From the NCBI GenBank assembly GCA_019096065.1, contig JAGUCH010000004.1, positions 6,572,001 through 6,636,000 on the forward strand: DNA of 64,000 nt, given 5' to 3'. The stretch comes from Paracyclopina nana. Its lineage: Eukaryota > Arthropoda > Copepoda > Cyclopoida > Cyclopettidae. The translations under genes and the position numbers were made by a program. The notes beneath the pieces are model-generated. The model worked only from the letters and a program-made list of their open reading frames with translations, was not told the DNA's origin and did no database searches. Below are positions 1-11,538 of the stretch, one piece after another; the stretch's first letter is position 1, and each line of letters begins with the position of its first letter.

Positions 1-320
1 TTGACTGACTAAAAAAGCCAAAATGAGTGGATTTTTCTCGCGAAGAGGGCCGGCGTGCAACACCTTTAAGGTCAAAGCTACCTGTGTGCGAGTTGCATTA
101 AAAAAGTCGCGAGATGGCGCAACTGATTTGTCAACAAAAAGATAACTCCTCAAAAGTGTTACCAACAAAACTACTGGGGCCAAACATATGCTTTCCCAGG
201 CTTTTTCACGCAATAACGGGCTTTATTTTGTGGTTGCAGCACCCTCAACACTGTAAATTGACATATGGAGCTGCTTGAAATTCGTAAGCCCGAAGCCGAA
301 TGTTTGCTTCGAGTCAAAAA
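1..320. other. 5' flank of VPS45
   Basis: No coding exon is recognisable here. The stretch is the upstream flank of the VPS45 start codon and probably carries its promoter and 5' UTR. I see no repeat or RNA gene in it. Confidence 0.5.
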
Positions 321-2125
321 ATGGATCTTATGGCATTAATGACATCACGGATAGACCAGATTTTGGATAGCGTGGGTTCCGGCATGAAAGTTCTTCTCAT
401 GGACCCTGACACAACGACCTCGGTGAGCCTTTCGTGCCCTCAAAGTCGAATCATGCGAAAGGAGGTGTTCCTGTTTGAAATACTCCATCCAAGGTAAAGC
501 TCATAAATACAGTCTGTAGGCATCTTTGTAAAGGCTCGTTTTAGGACTCCCAATGCTGCTGACAATCTCTCATACCTAAAGTGTGTGGTGTTAATTCGGC
601 CGACTCAAGAGAATTTGCGGCTGCTCTCGAGAGAAGTTGCCACTCCTAGATATGGGTCGTATTACATTTACTTTACCAATCGAGTCAAAAGGGCTGACTT
701 GAAAACTCTGGCTGAGGCTGATGGCAATGAAGTGGTGACTGACTTGCGGGAGATTCCATCTGATTTTCTTGTGTATGAATCCCATGTGTTCTCGACCAAA
801 ATCCCATCACCGATCAAGAGCTTGCGGTGGAACAAGAACAACTCTGCGCTTGCCAAGTGCTGTGACAGTATCAAATCCTTGCTTCTAGCAGTGAAAGCAA
901 CCAAGGCTAACATTTGCTACATGAAAGAGTCGCCGATTTGCGAGGAGCTGGCTCATGGTATCAAAGATGAAATTGTCCACGAAGGCCCTCGAGAGGCAAC
1001 ACTTGTGATTTTAGACAGAAGAATCGACCCCGTAACTCCCTTGCTTAACCAGTGGACTTATCAGGTATGACCTCAAAAAGTTGGGAGTCAACTATTTTTT
1101 ATATATTTTTTTGTTTGTTTCAAGGCTATGATCCACGAGCTGATTGGGATGCAAAACAATACTGTTGATCTCACAGGTAGGGAAGAAGTGCCAGATGAGA
1201 TGAAAAAAATGACACTTAGCGCTGATAGCGATGAATTTTATCGACTCAACATGTACGCAAATTTCGGTGAAATCGGACAAACGATTCAGGGATTGGTGAA
1301 GAACTTTCAAGAGAAAGTCAAGGGACACCAAAAGCTGGACAGTATCAATGACATCAAAGACTTCATCACTAGCTACCCCGAATTTAAGAAAATGTCAGGA
1401 ACTGTGAGCAAGCACGTTGCCCTTGTTGGTGAACTGTCAAAGGAGGTTAAGAACAACGGATTGCTGGAAGTGTCAGAACTGGAACAAAATATCGCATGTG
1501 GGCAAGAAAAAGACAACAATATTGCTCAGCTTCTACAAATTTTGGCTTTGCCGACCATCAGACCGAAAGATGCATTACGACTGATCTCCCTCTTTACCAT
1601 AAGATATGGTAGAGATGTCGAAAAGAATCTTGAGCTACTATGTAAATCTGTCAAAGGTACCTGATAATTGTAGTACGCATTACTAGCTTTATGACTATTT
1701 TATACACATTAGGGGCTCCTCGCAAAGAAGTCTACGATGTCATTCACATGGCAAATAAGTATGGAAAAATCAAGTCGAGGCTCCTTTTCGATGACAAGTC
1801 AACCCCATTTAGCGCTAATTTCTTCAAAGGTCTCAAGGGCGCCGAAAATGTCTATACTCAGCATGTACCTCTGATCGCCAAAGAACTGCTTCCAGATATT
1901 GTTAGGGGGAAGATGCGGGCTGACCTGAACTATTTACGGCAGGCTGATCCAACCAACAAAGTTATCGTTTTCTTCATCGGAGGTTTCACCTACGAGGAAA
2001 CGCGAGCAGTTGCCATGTTCAACAAGGACAATGGCTCCAATGTCGTGATAGGTGGCACGTCTTTGCTGAACTACGATTCCTTTATGGAGTCGGTGAGAGA
2101 GGCATGCATTTCTCAAGAGCAATAA
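321..2125 (+). CDS. VPS45: VPS45, Sec1/Munc18-family vesicle fusion protein
   Basis: Four exons (321-493, 545-1064, 1125-1656, 1713-2125) join in phase to a 545-residue protein, close to the family's usual 570. Family knowledge: VPS45 is the SM protein that binds Tlg2/syntaxin-16-type SNAREs and promotes fusion at the trans-Golgi and endosomes. Seen in the sequence: the N-terminal GMKVLLMD segment, IRPTQEN, LLNQWTYQAMIHELIG across the exon 2/3 junction, FKKMSGTVSKHV, and KGLKGAENVYTQH near the C-terminus. These are VPS45 signatures and differ from STXBP1/Rop. The start at 321 is preferred because it leaves the normal SM-protein N-terminus; the TG at 300 upstream is not needed. Introns are only 51, 60 and 56 nt. 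The stop codon TAA lies inside an AATAAA hexamer, and the gene converges on DHDDS 63 bp away. Confidence 0.95.
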
Positions 2126-2126
2126 A
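2121..2126 (+). terminator. Poly(A) signal of VPS45 overlapping its stop codon
   Basis: AATAAA at 2121-2126 contains the VPS45 stop codon (2123-2125). If it is used, the 3' UTR would be only about 10-30 nt. Confidence 0.6.
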
Positions 2127-2188
2127 TTCTTGTTGACTGCATTGATCATACAGCTTGATTATTAAATATATTATATGTAACAAAACAA

Positions 2189-3168
2189 TCATGATTCTAG
2201 GGTATCAAGAAATTGTGATATCCTCTGACTTTGACAGCTGCTTTCATCATCATGCGCGGCCTCCTTTTCGCTGTTCATAAAGTTGGGTACGTAACGGTTG
2301 TGCCTTTGGTAGTAAAAAACTGCCATAAGTAAATTGAACAGACTGAACTCTGGCCACAGAACTTGAGAAAAGTAAGTGACGCTGAATGAGGTCTGCCACA
2401 ATAGGAAGTCGGACAGTCTCACTTCTCCAGAGGTTCTCACCAGCAGTTCAGGCCTGGGTGAGAACCCGGTATAAAGTGACCTCTCGAGAAGTTCTTCACT
2501 TATATCATCAGGCTGTAGTAAGCCTTCCTCTACTGCTTTTGAGACTTTTTTCACTGCTGAACACACTTCTTCGCGCGAAGTGTATGAAAACGCAACATTT
2601 AGAGTGCATCTGAAAAAAGAATCCTTTGATGGGGGAAAAAGAGCAAAAGTTGTAGCACACGTACCTGGAGTTATCTTTGGTGAGCCCTGTTGCTTTTTTC
2701 ACCAAATCTTGTAAATCTTTTGGAAGGAGGGTTAGATTCCCAATGACATTGATGCGAACACCTTGCTCACATAGCCGATCCTTTTCCTCTATAAGCCTTT
2801 CAAATTTTTCGGTGGCCAGCTTAAGCAAAGCATCCACTTCTTGTTGAGGCCGTTTGAAATTTTCTATACTATATTAAGTCAAAGATGTGAGGCTGCTATC
2901 TAACATATGCGATGGAAAACTTTTACCTAAATGCGTAAACGGTGACTTCAGATATTCCTAGATCATCACACCACTGAAGTGTCTGAGCAAGCTTTTCGAA
3001 ACCTTGCGTGTGCCCCTCAATTTTGTCCAGGCCTAATCGTTTGGCATAGCGTCTATTTCCATCCATTATAAAGGCAACATGACGTGGAACCGAGCCACAT
3101 CTCAAAATTCTGATGGCAAGCGATTCCAGCCAGCTGTACTCGTAAGGCTTTTCCTTAATCCAGGACAT
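2189..3168 (-). CDS. DHDDS: Dehydrodolichyl diphosphate synthase catalytic subunit
   Basis: Three minus-strand exons (3168-2927, 2868-2665, 2609-2189) join in phase to 288 residues. Family knowledge: this cis-prenyltransferase elongates farnesyl diphosphate with isopentenyl diphosphate to make the long polyprenyl chain of dolichol, at the ER membrane with NgBR/NUS1 as partner. Seen: [12 protein letters not shown] with the catalytic Asp at about residue 36, [12 protein letters not shown] across the first junction, FSYTSREE, and [17 protein letters not shown], which holds the diphosphate-binding arginines. The C-terminus is shorter than in the human protein. Introns are 58 and 55 nt. The gene converges on VPS45 and diverges from LAS1L, with about 500 bp between the two start codons. 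Confidence 0.95.
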
Positions 3169-3666
3169 GATTCAAGTCACAGATAGTATTTGCGCACCGA
3201 GTCCAAAGTTTTCGACAACCTCAGAAGTGTCACAATTTCATTGGTTAAAGCGTTGCGTTGCTGGCCGGCAAATCTGTCTGACGAAATTCTGCCACATAAA
3301 CAAAGTTGCAAAAGTTTGTCAAATGGAGCGTTGAACTTTAGGTGAATTGGCACTTGTGCGAGCCTTCAATGGGACTCTGACGAGGATAATGGAGTTGGGA
3401 AAAAACACTGAACTCCCTTCAAGATTTTCTCGAATCCGCTCATCGACATCGAGTGACGTGACAAGCAGTCAGGTGCTCATTGGCTGCTGTTTGTGAGCTA
3501 GAAGAAAATCCTGGTTTACAGTCATTTATTTACTTAAAATGCCAGAAATGCATCAAAAATATTAGCTATAATGCTTTTAGGTAACGCTTTACTTTGAGTT
3601 GCTCCAACTTTTGTAAACAAAAACAAACGTGTCTAGCTTTTTTTATTTTATTTTTTTGAAGAAAAG
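3169..3666. promoter_or_regulatory. Shared DHDDS/LAS1L divergent promoter region
   Basis: The DHDDS (-) and LAS1L (+) start codons are 498 bp apart with no other gene between them, so this stretch must hold both 5' UTRs and probably a bidirectional promoter. No specific core element is called. Confidence 0.5.
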
Positions 3667-5231
3667 ATGAAACATTGCGATTTTCGAGTTCAACCGTGGC
3701 TTGACTATGAAGAATGGAGTAAAGTGAAAGACTTGATAGCGTCTGGTCATCTTTTGAAAGCAAAGAATATTATTGAAATCTGGAATCACCGAGTGCCAAG
3801 GCTTGATTCGGGTAAGAATTAAATGATTCTGTAGTTGTTGTTTTTTAGTTTGTAATTTCATGTTAAGGTGTGGAGACAACCTATTGCTTGATTGAAGCAA
3901 TTCTTCTGAAAGCTGATGAAGGTGCTCATGCGCTGACGTTGGCGTCAAGTATCAACAGATTTCTTAACCTGATCACCCACGCTGGCATGAACATGTTTAA
4001 CTTGTCCAAGTATCATGATGTCGCTAAAGTCATGCGAATCCCTCGATGGATAGTTGATGTCAGACATGAGACAAACCATGGCCAAATGCCTAGTTACATT
4101 GTCTTGAAATCTGCAGTGTCTTACTGCTTCAAGTGGATCGTAAACAACTACTGGGAGTATGAAGATACTTTGAGAAAAAAGGAGGCAAGTCTATTCTCAG
4201 ACATCCGAAATTACGGAGGCTATGAGCAAATCTACCAGATTTTGGACTGCTACAAGTACTTGAGGATCTATTCCATCTGGGGCAACAAATATCTTGAGGA
4301 GATCAAAGACCAAGAGGAAATTTACAGTTTTCTGGAAGGATTCATCAGTGACATCAAATTAGGCCAGCCCAAAAGTAAAAAGGCGAGACTTAGCCCAAAC
4401 AATGGAAAAACTACCATTCATGAAAGTGCTGTGTACGTGAGAAACAAGATACACAAGTTGATCAGTGTGAACCATGACAGTGACACAAATGCTCTCATCC
4501 ACTCTTTGACTCATGATCAGCTTATGTTGCCCCATGACGAGCTTTTGATCTCTTTGAAAGAAAACACTGACAAAGAGATACTTCCTGAAAATCTTATCAA
4601 AGTGTGGAAAGACGTAGTGTCGATGCTGCATCAAGGTGGCTTGCTGCCTAAGCTAGCTACTAGCTTGGTCAAGGTGATGGCATCAACACCATCTGGTTCG
4701 TTAGAAAATCAATTGGCCTTGAAATGGATTGAAAAATTCATCGATCCACTGACTGGTGTTAAGAGTAAAACCTGGCTCAGCATAAAACCCTCTGAAAATG
4801 AATTCTCTGAAGGAAAATGGAATGGCTTTGTGGAGGCCTACATAATGAGCAATCATCCAACTTTGACTGCTCTGATTGACAAGTTATCCATCTTCAGGCA
4901 TCCACCCTTGACCAAAGATCAATGCAACAAGATAAAACGGTTGACAAGCATTTGTCAAACTGCAGATATTGATTGCAGTGAGCCCATGGCCGAGGAATGG
5001 GATGTCAAAACTTTGGAAGACGTCCATTTCCGGGGTGAGAATATTCAAGAGGTCGACCGTTGCTGGAAAGTATCCTCCCACATAGATTGGAGTTCAGTGC
5101 CCTTGGGCCATTTTGTTCCTGCCCAAGAAGATCTCAATGAAGAAGTGGAATTAGAGCCATTTTTAACATCAGAACATGACGAGGTTGTCAGCATTGTTGA
5201 TTGGGAAAGTGTCATGCTAAATGCGTCGTAG
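3667..5231 (+). CDS. LAS1L: LAS1-like pre-rRNA processing endoribonuclease
   Basis: Two exons (3667-3811 and 3868-5231, intron 56 nt) give 502 residues. Family knowledge: LAS1 is the HEPN nuclease that cuts ITS2 of the pre-rRNA for 60S subunit production, working with the polynucleotide kinase NOL9/Grc3. Seen: the HEPN catalytic motif R-H-E-T-N-H at about residues 114-119 (R then H five residues later), preceded by the typical MRIPRWIVDVRHE segment; a leading W-x-EW type N-terminus; and an acidic C-terminus with WDVKTLED and DWSSVPLGH, as in LAS1 tails. The ATG at 3667 is the first in frame and opens a normal N-terminus. The second exon carries 90% of the protein. Confidence 0.93.
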
Positions 5232-8084
5232 AAAATAGCTACTCGTCGAAAACGCAATTCATCCATCGAAAACCGATTACGTAATTAATAGCTATTGAAA
5301 AATGTAGCTCTGAAGAAGCGTGCGGCATTTTTTATGGATAAGTGATTATTGTCCATCACACAAAGTATATGGCAGTCAGATCACTATTCGAACCTGGCCA
5401 AATTATCATCCTGCAAGGATCGTGGCCGCACCCAAAAGCAGATGATATTTTTCCATATGTGTTCATTAAGGCAGTAATGATATGGCCAGTCCTCCCTTTT
5501 TGGTAATATAGATATGTAATTATGCAAAAGAGGCCCTAACTACGCTCTGATCTCGTTGCTTCCACGTTTCGTCTTTTGAAGGCAGTAAATCAAATATGAG
5601 GAGTTGATAAATTGCCATTATGCGTCATTTGGCTCGTGCCCGTTCATTTGAAGAATGGGTGTGAAAACCCGCCCACCAAAGCGTATTTGCATACATTGTT
5701 CACTGGTATGCGTCAATTCGAACAGAAAACAAATATAGAGGAATGTCCTGAAAAAATTGACCTTGACTTGTGTTTAAGCCTAGCTGACATTATTCGCTGC
5801 TGCTGCTGCTGCTTCTTCTTCCTAAACTGACAACAGTGCCTCGATTCCGTTTATGGAAAAATTCACTCATCCAAGCATGTACGCTACATGACCACAATTA
5901 TAATGCTAAATGTGACATGAACATGCGTGGCACAAGATTCTGTCGGGAAGATATTTTGTGTCATATCTCCTCTTGTCAATTCTTCGCTGAATATAATGCG
6001 GATAGTTATGCGCTTACGTCGTTGGCCAAATTCCTTTGTCAACAGTACTTTTTGGGTATGGTCACTTCCTGGTTATTTTCACAAAGATAACATAAATTTT
6101 GCAGCAAAAGATAGGCATCTTAGTTTCGTCAAATTCCCTTTTTTACAGCTTCAGGTGTTGAATTGCACACATCAACTTCAAGACGTGGTGTGATTTGTTG
6201 TCTTGAAAATCTCATGCACTTTTTTTCCGCCAATTGTAATTTAATTCCCAAGAGGAAAAAGAAGATCCATCGCGAATTGGAATATATTGCGAAAAAAGGT
6301 ATGATATGTTTGAAGAAGAGGCCAAAGGCGGGTCAAGGTAGGTCATTTATGTGTGCTATTAAGGATGGGCCCTCCCGAGGCGCCAAGTAACAGAACTAAC
6401 ATGAATTGTAATGAAGGAAGAATGCCCTGCCCATATGACGCGTGGATTCGGCTAATCTTGAGGAAATCAATGACAGCCACGAATTCCTGCCCAAGGGGAC
6501 TTTTAAAGCAAAATCCCCAAGCATACATGGAGATGGGTCACTATATTGCATAATTTTTTAGCCCTCCTACAATTAGTATGCAGATTAGTGACCCACACAC
6601 GCTGAGCTCTAAAAGTGTGAATGACCCTATTGAAATGGAGATTCACACGCTGCTGGCAAAGCCGCAAGAAGTACGTACATATAATATGCATGAATAATCA
6701 TTGTTTGCCCATCCTCAAAATCTCTGCGCTTATGCTACGTAGCTGTTGCTTCTTCATTCATTACGCATTTTTTACTGTACTTTACGCAAGGCGCGCTCTG
6801 CACTTCCTCCGTTGATGCTACAAACTCGCATATTTACTTTTATCTCAGATAAATTCGAGCCTTTTTATAGGATGCAAATACATTGCATGTCTGGTTCATA
6901 TCTAGTTTCTCAGTTGGAAGGCCTAGACAATTTCAGTTGCTTGTGCTTGGGTTTTTGCCCTGAAATTGAGGAAGTGATGATGGTTCTCGCGTCCTGTACG
7001 CACCTGTACGCAACCACGTGCGAGTGCGTAACAACACCTATGTGTGTTTTAGTCTAAAAACAGATTCTTAAGTGACTGCAATCAAAAAACATCCCCCGGT
7101 GCTTGAGTGAGGTGAGTAGAGTGACAATACATATATAGCTAATCCACGAACGTGGAAAGAAGAGTAAAGGTTTTTGAAAAAGCAATAACATATAATTCGC
7201 GACTTTTTCATGATCTTTATTATGTAGGTTGTTGTGCTGAAAATAGCATTTTATTTGCTTGCTAAAAATTAATTTTTTTCAATGCAAGCCAAGCTTTGAT
7301 TCCAAGCAACAGTTAATCATAAAATACTGCATCATCTTGCAACATATAATTAACAAAGGTTAATCTTCAGCATCTTTAAAAAACCAGCCACAATTGAATT
7401 TATTTGCTACCCTACTTTTTGCATTCCTATTTGGACCATTTTGGCGTAAGAGTGATGGATCAGCACAAAAATTAAATAAGCTCAAAAGTTCCATACAGAG
7501 CAGCATGAAGTGTACCAAGGCCAATCCAGTTTTTTGAGCAATTATATAAAATTGCGTCGACGCAAGCTCCATTTGCCAACGTAGCACGTGTTTTACATGA
7601 TTTTTTGCCACTTCGTTAGCTTAATTTTTTGCATAGCATGACAGACGGCAGCAATCGCAAAAATTGTCTGAGTGGAAATAGTCTGTCAGGTGTGGCCACT
7701 CAGCAATTTAGCCACTTCTTTATTGACTTAGTCTAAGTATATACACTTAATTAAAATGCTGAATAGATTGCCAAGTATAGTCCCAAAATGTAAAAAAAAG
7801 TGGCTCGCGTAAACTTAGCATTGACTACTACGCTACTTTTTCTATTCAAAATGTCGTTCAACTTTTGCTTCTATTGTCATTATCGGATGAAATCATGTGT
7901 TTCACTTCCGTAACTTTTTTTGATAGGAGATCCATCTAAAGCGCGAGCACACACAATAGAAAATGTTGAGAGATGACTGTTAAACATGTTTGATTGACAT
8001 GGCCTACAAAATGCCAAAAAGCTGTGACTGTCAAATCAATATCGACTACCATAATTTTTTTTAAATAATACTGCTCATTTTGCA
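5232..8084. other. Intergenic or 5' UTR region without recognised gene
   Basis: Small open frames occur on both strands, but none has a recognisable domain, splice phase support or conserved look. A short CTG/CTT-rich triplet run lies at about 5796-5823. The right part probably holds an untranslated exon and intron of the small peptide gene, because a 3' splice site ends at 8084. Confidence 0.5.
5796..5823. repeat. CTG/CTT triplet microsatellite
   Basis: About five CTG units followed by several CTT units; a simple low-complexity tract. Confidence 0.7.
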
Positions 8085-8093
8085 GGAATCACC

Positions 8094-8408
8094 ATGACCA
8101 AATCTCCGAATCTAACAAGACTGTGCCTAGTTACCTTTGTGGCTTCCATGCTCCTAATTGAGGGGATCGTGTGCCCATTTCCTTTGGATGATCCCCGCTC
8201 GGTTTTGAACCCCATAATTCTTCCTTGGTGGGTGCATGCTCCTCTTCGCGTGAGGCAGTTTTTGCATCTGGCAGTCACTGGAACTCGTCTGCCCCCGAAT
8301 GACCTCCAGAATTTGCCCCCATCTCGACCATTGTTTAGGCTGAGACGGCCTCAACGACCTCAACGACCTCAACCCCTCTCGCCGCGTCCGCAGCAACAAA
8401 GGCCTTGA
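8094..8408 (+). CDS. Small secreted Pro/Arg-rich peptide precursor
   Basis: A 104-residue protein with no family I can name. Seen: a hydrophobic leader at residues about 9-27 (LCLVTFVASMLLIEGIVC) reads as a signal peptide; the middle is proline-rich; the C-terminal 30 residues are strongly basic and proline-rich, with a furin-like RLRR followed by PQRPQRPQPLSPRPQQQRP. The PQR unit is encoded by a 9-bp repeat (CCTCAACGA) at about 8350-8375. A 3' splice site (TTTGCAG ending at 8084) precedes the ATG by 9 nt, so a 5' UTR exon lies upstream. AATAAA lies at 8554-8559. Inference: a proline-rich antimicrobial peptide precursor or a secreted signalling peptide. The gene itself is likely real; its role is uncertain. 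Confidence 0.6.
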   Translation: MTKSPNLTRLCLVTFVASMLLIEGIVCPFPLDDPRSVLNPIILPWWVHAPLRVRQFLHLAVTGTRLPPNDLQNLPPSRPLFRLRRPQRPQRPQPLSPRPQQQRP

Positions 8409-9100
8409 AAATGCAAGACTCGTGAGAGTCACATATTTATGTAACTGATCAGCTAAAGAAGAGAGAGAGTCTTTGTGATGCTTGACACAATTCGAGCAAA
8501 TTGTCTGTTTACAATAATTATTGGCTTTTTCAAAGGATTTATGCGAGACCAAAAATAAATACTGCCATAAGTGACAATATTTGCACAATTTTTAGCATAG
8601 GAGGAGTCAATGCCCTATGAGCCTCAGTAATTCCGACGCATATTTATATGACCTTGGGTTGATCCGGGGAAAAGTTGCATATTGTTATTAAAAATTAAAT
8701 GGAGTTGATGTGACTTTCCTGAAGACTCGAGAATCTCAGAATTTTATTGGCTAGAACTCGAAGCATGCTCACTAAAACGTGAAGTTAGAAAGGTTCATTC
8801 ACAATAGGTAGGTAACATGTCATATAATACTCTTGAGTGCCTCGTCGTCCTCGATACTCTACTGCTGATTTATTTCATAGTTTACTATAGCATCTTAAAA
8901 TAGTGGTTAAACTTCCGTTGTCCTAAAGCCGCTAAACTAAATTACAAAATACGCAGATATATGTAGTAACAAAAAATCAAAGAGTTCTATGCATACTATT
9001 GATGAGTAGGAGACTGTTGAGAGACGAAGTGGAGGATATGGTAACCATAGCATAGGATTTCGAAGAAGACCTCTTTGGTGGCGAAAAAGCAGCCTGCTCA
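8409..9100. other. Convergent intergenic region
   Basis: Lies between the peptide gene (+) and the Nudix gene (-), whose 3' ends face each other. Besides the poly(A) signal at 8554 I see no gene or repeat. Confidence 0.5.
8554..8559 (+). terminator. Poly(A) signal of the small secreted peptide gene
   Basis: AATAAA about 145 nt after the stop codon at 8408, in the right orientation. Confidence 0.5.
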
Positions 9101-10435
9101 TCATCGAGCTGCATTTTTCTTGTACAAGCTATGTACTGGAATGTGCAGCAACTCGATCAATTCGGGAAGATCGGGCTCTGGAAAGATTTACAGACAAGAT
9201 AAGTACAACAGACATATCCAGCCTTATTGTGACTTAAGTGCCTTTTCAACAACACGCCCACGTCATTGAGTGCAACAACTCCCAAATTAAATTCGAAGCT
9301 TTTACGGTAATAATAATAGGAGACGTATTTACCCGACTCTAACGACAGCAAACCCTTGCGAATGAGGAAGTCTAGGAGGACTGGACAGCTCGTGGTTTTC
9401 ATTTCAGGATCACAGATCTTGTCAATGAGCTCTTTGCCTGGCACGAGAATGAATTCCTCCACTTCGCCGTCATTGTTACTTGGCACAAAATCTTTTGGCA
9501 GCTCGATGTCAAACACGAACTCGGTTTGGGGGAAAATTCCACGCTCCGATTGGAAGAAAAAGCTAGCATAGAGAGACCCTCGTTATGCAATGAACAGCTT
9601 TACCAAATAGTAAAGCAAGGACATACCTGACACAGCCGGCTGGCTTAACCTGTTCGGCAATTTCGGCAGGTAAATTGGCCTCTTCCTGAGTTTCCTTGAT
9701 CACGGTCTCTGTGACGGAGAAGCCTCGCGAAAGGCCGCCAGCGACCTAAGGGCCAAAAATAGGATTGCATGTTTGAACAGGGCAGCATTGCACGAACGAC
9801 AGTACTTACAAAGTTATCAATCCTACCAGGCCAGGTTGGCTTGGTCTTGGACCTCCGCTGCATCCAGAGCGAAATTTCTCCGTCGTCACCAACGACGTAA
9901 CCGTTGACGTCAACACCATACTGACGAAGGCCGAACATGCAAGTGGCTGCTCGCTCCATGGTGAAGAGAGGTGGCTGGCCGTACTCACACCGAATATCGT
10001 AGGTCTCATTTCTCCAACCTTTGAGGGCGGTGAAAATGTTCTTGTCCCTCAGTGATCGGAGGGCACAATCCACTTGAGCTGAAATTTCATCGTATCCAGA
10101 GACCCCAGGGCAAAGGTCGATCTTATCCGCACTGATGACAAAGACGGATGGGTAGGGCAAAAGCTCTTTTTCAACATCTCGTGACACGAGTCCGATATGG
10201 TGGCCTTGGCAGTACAGAGGCTTATACTCGCTGCCATTGATACCTTTGGGGATGACAGCTGTAGCATATCAACGAGAAACTTGACAAATGCGAGCTTACC
10301 GTTGAAGTAAAAGTTGTTGAACGTTCTGGCCAACTTGAGCAATCTGGATCCTCCTCCAGAGGCGTCTCCGTTTCCATTTTGAAGGCTGCCACTCGCAGTC
10401 ATGGTTGCTTTCGTGTAGACAGACGAACTACTCAT
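9101..10435 (-). CDS. Nudix hydrolase, DUF4743 / YJR142W type
   Basis: Five minus-strand exons (10435-10300, 10243-9810, 9745-9627, 9562-9333, 9177-9101) join in phase to 331 residues. Family knowledge: proteins with an N-terminal DUF4743 domain and C-terminal Nudix domain are related to yeast YJR142W and plant NUDT20/24, thought to act on damaged thiamine diphosphate derivatives. Seen: GWRNETYDI and MERAATCMFGLRQYGVDVNGYV before the Nudix domain; RRSKTKPTWPGRIDNFVAGG entering it; a Nudix box at about residues 193-217 containing E-T-V-I-K-E-T-Q-E-E. The canonical box RE-x-x-EE-x-G is altered to KE-x-x-EE-x-N. The C-terminal exon restores the family ending (EPDLPELIELLH). A 3' splice site just upstream of the ATG implies a 5' UTR exon. 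Confidence 0.88.
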
Positions 10436-11530
10436 GAACCTGAGCCAAAACAGTCAAAGATGCTTAAAGTGCAGAGGCTGGGAGAGCAATAGTGACTCAC
10501 TTACTTGGCTGTCGGCATTTGGATGCATCGCAGTTGAACGACGGGCCTGCTGACGGTCTGGTCAGCGAATTGTGTCGCGGTCTGAAACGAGAAGAATAGC
10601 TGTGATTGAGCCGAGGCTGCACCGAAATGCGTCGGGACGTAACGGCGGCTATCATGCTCACAGTGCAAAGTGAAACGAGCAGCTCACCCTTAACAGGGGT
10701 GTGGATCCAGTTATGTCTGGAATGAAGTCGAAACACAGCTGTTCCCCACGATCCACTTCTTCTCGTTCTCGGCAGTAGCAGCCGCAACAGCAGCAGCAGC
10801 AGAGGCATTGGTGCGGACAACGCCGCTTCTACTCCGGCTGCTGCTGGTGCATCAAAAGAAGAGAAGACATGCGCACTTCCTAGCGCACACTTCATTCATA
10901 TGCGAAATACCTGAATATTTGCTGCAGACGGCCAAAAATGGGCTTGCGATGCGACGGAGACAAGATCAATGCCCTCTCTTGCTAACTTCCAGACAATAGC
11001 TCACAACAAGCAGCAAAAAAGCACTGCCCAGCCGCTCAAATGAGGGGAGGGGAGTAAGGCGGGTCGGTAATGCACTTTACTCGTGCGAGACGCCTCGCAT
11101 TGCAATGCGGCACAAAAATGAGACCTTTTTCAGAAAGCTTTCTACGACTCGTTACTGCCGAGAACGCAGCAACAAACTATGCTAATAATGCAACGTTCAA
11201 TTGACGAGAAAAATAATCGGAGCGATAGGAAAAATAATGCGGTCTTACCCAACTTGATGGAGCAGCAGTAATTTTTCCGGTAAATCCTGATGTAAACACC
11301 AGAAATCGCGACATTACCCAACTGAGAGTCTGAGAGCTGAGACAGGAATTCGTTCGGGCGCCTTGCACTCAGCACACTAAACGCGCTTGCGAGTAGCGGC
11401 TGCTTCTGCTGGCTTTGCGTTAATTGTCCCAGTATTGCGTCAGCTGACACGAGCTTAGCAAGCTCGCAACGCAAGCCATGCAGCTGAAAATCGGCGATGA
11501 CAGTAGCAAAAGCGAAAAGCATGGAACGTA
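10436..11530. promoter_or_regulatory. Divergent Nudix/RELCH promoter region
   Basis: About 1.1 kb between two divergent starts. It holds at least one probable Nudix 5' UTR intron (3' splice site at about 10441) and a short CAG tract at 10786-10802. No independent coding gene is supported. Confidence 0.5.
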
Positions 11531-11538
11531 ATGGTTGA
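11521..11538 (+). promoter_or_regulatory. Overlapping upstream ORF at the RELCH start
   Basis: ATG at 11521 opens a 5-codon reading frame ending with TGA at 11536-11538, so it overlaps the RELCH start codon at 11531 in another frame. Its context (A at -3, G at +4) is strong. If the transcript starts upstream, it should lower RELCH translation. Confidence 0.5.

Noticed and set aside
321-2125. First gene as syntaxin-binding protein 1 (Rop/Unc-18)
   Set aside because: The signature blocks (GMKVLLMD, KKMSGTVSKHV, KGLKGAENVYTQH) belong to VPS45, not the neuronal Munc18 branch.
10497-10895. Minus-strand ORF upstream of the Nudix gene as a coding exon
   Set aside because: It lies in probable 5' UTR/promoter, is Leu/Arg-biased by CAG repeats, and does not resemble the family's N-terminus.
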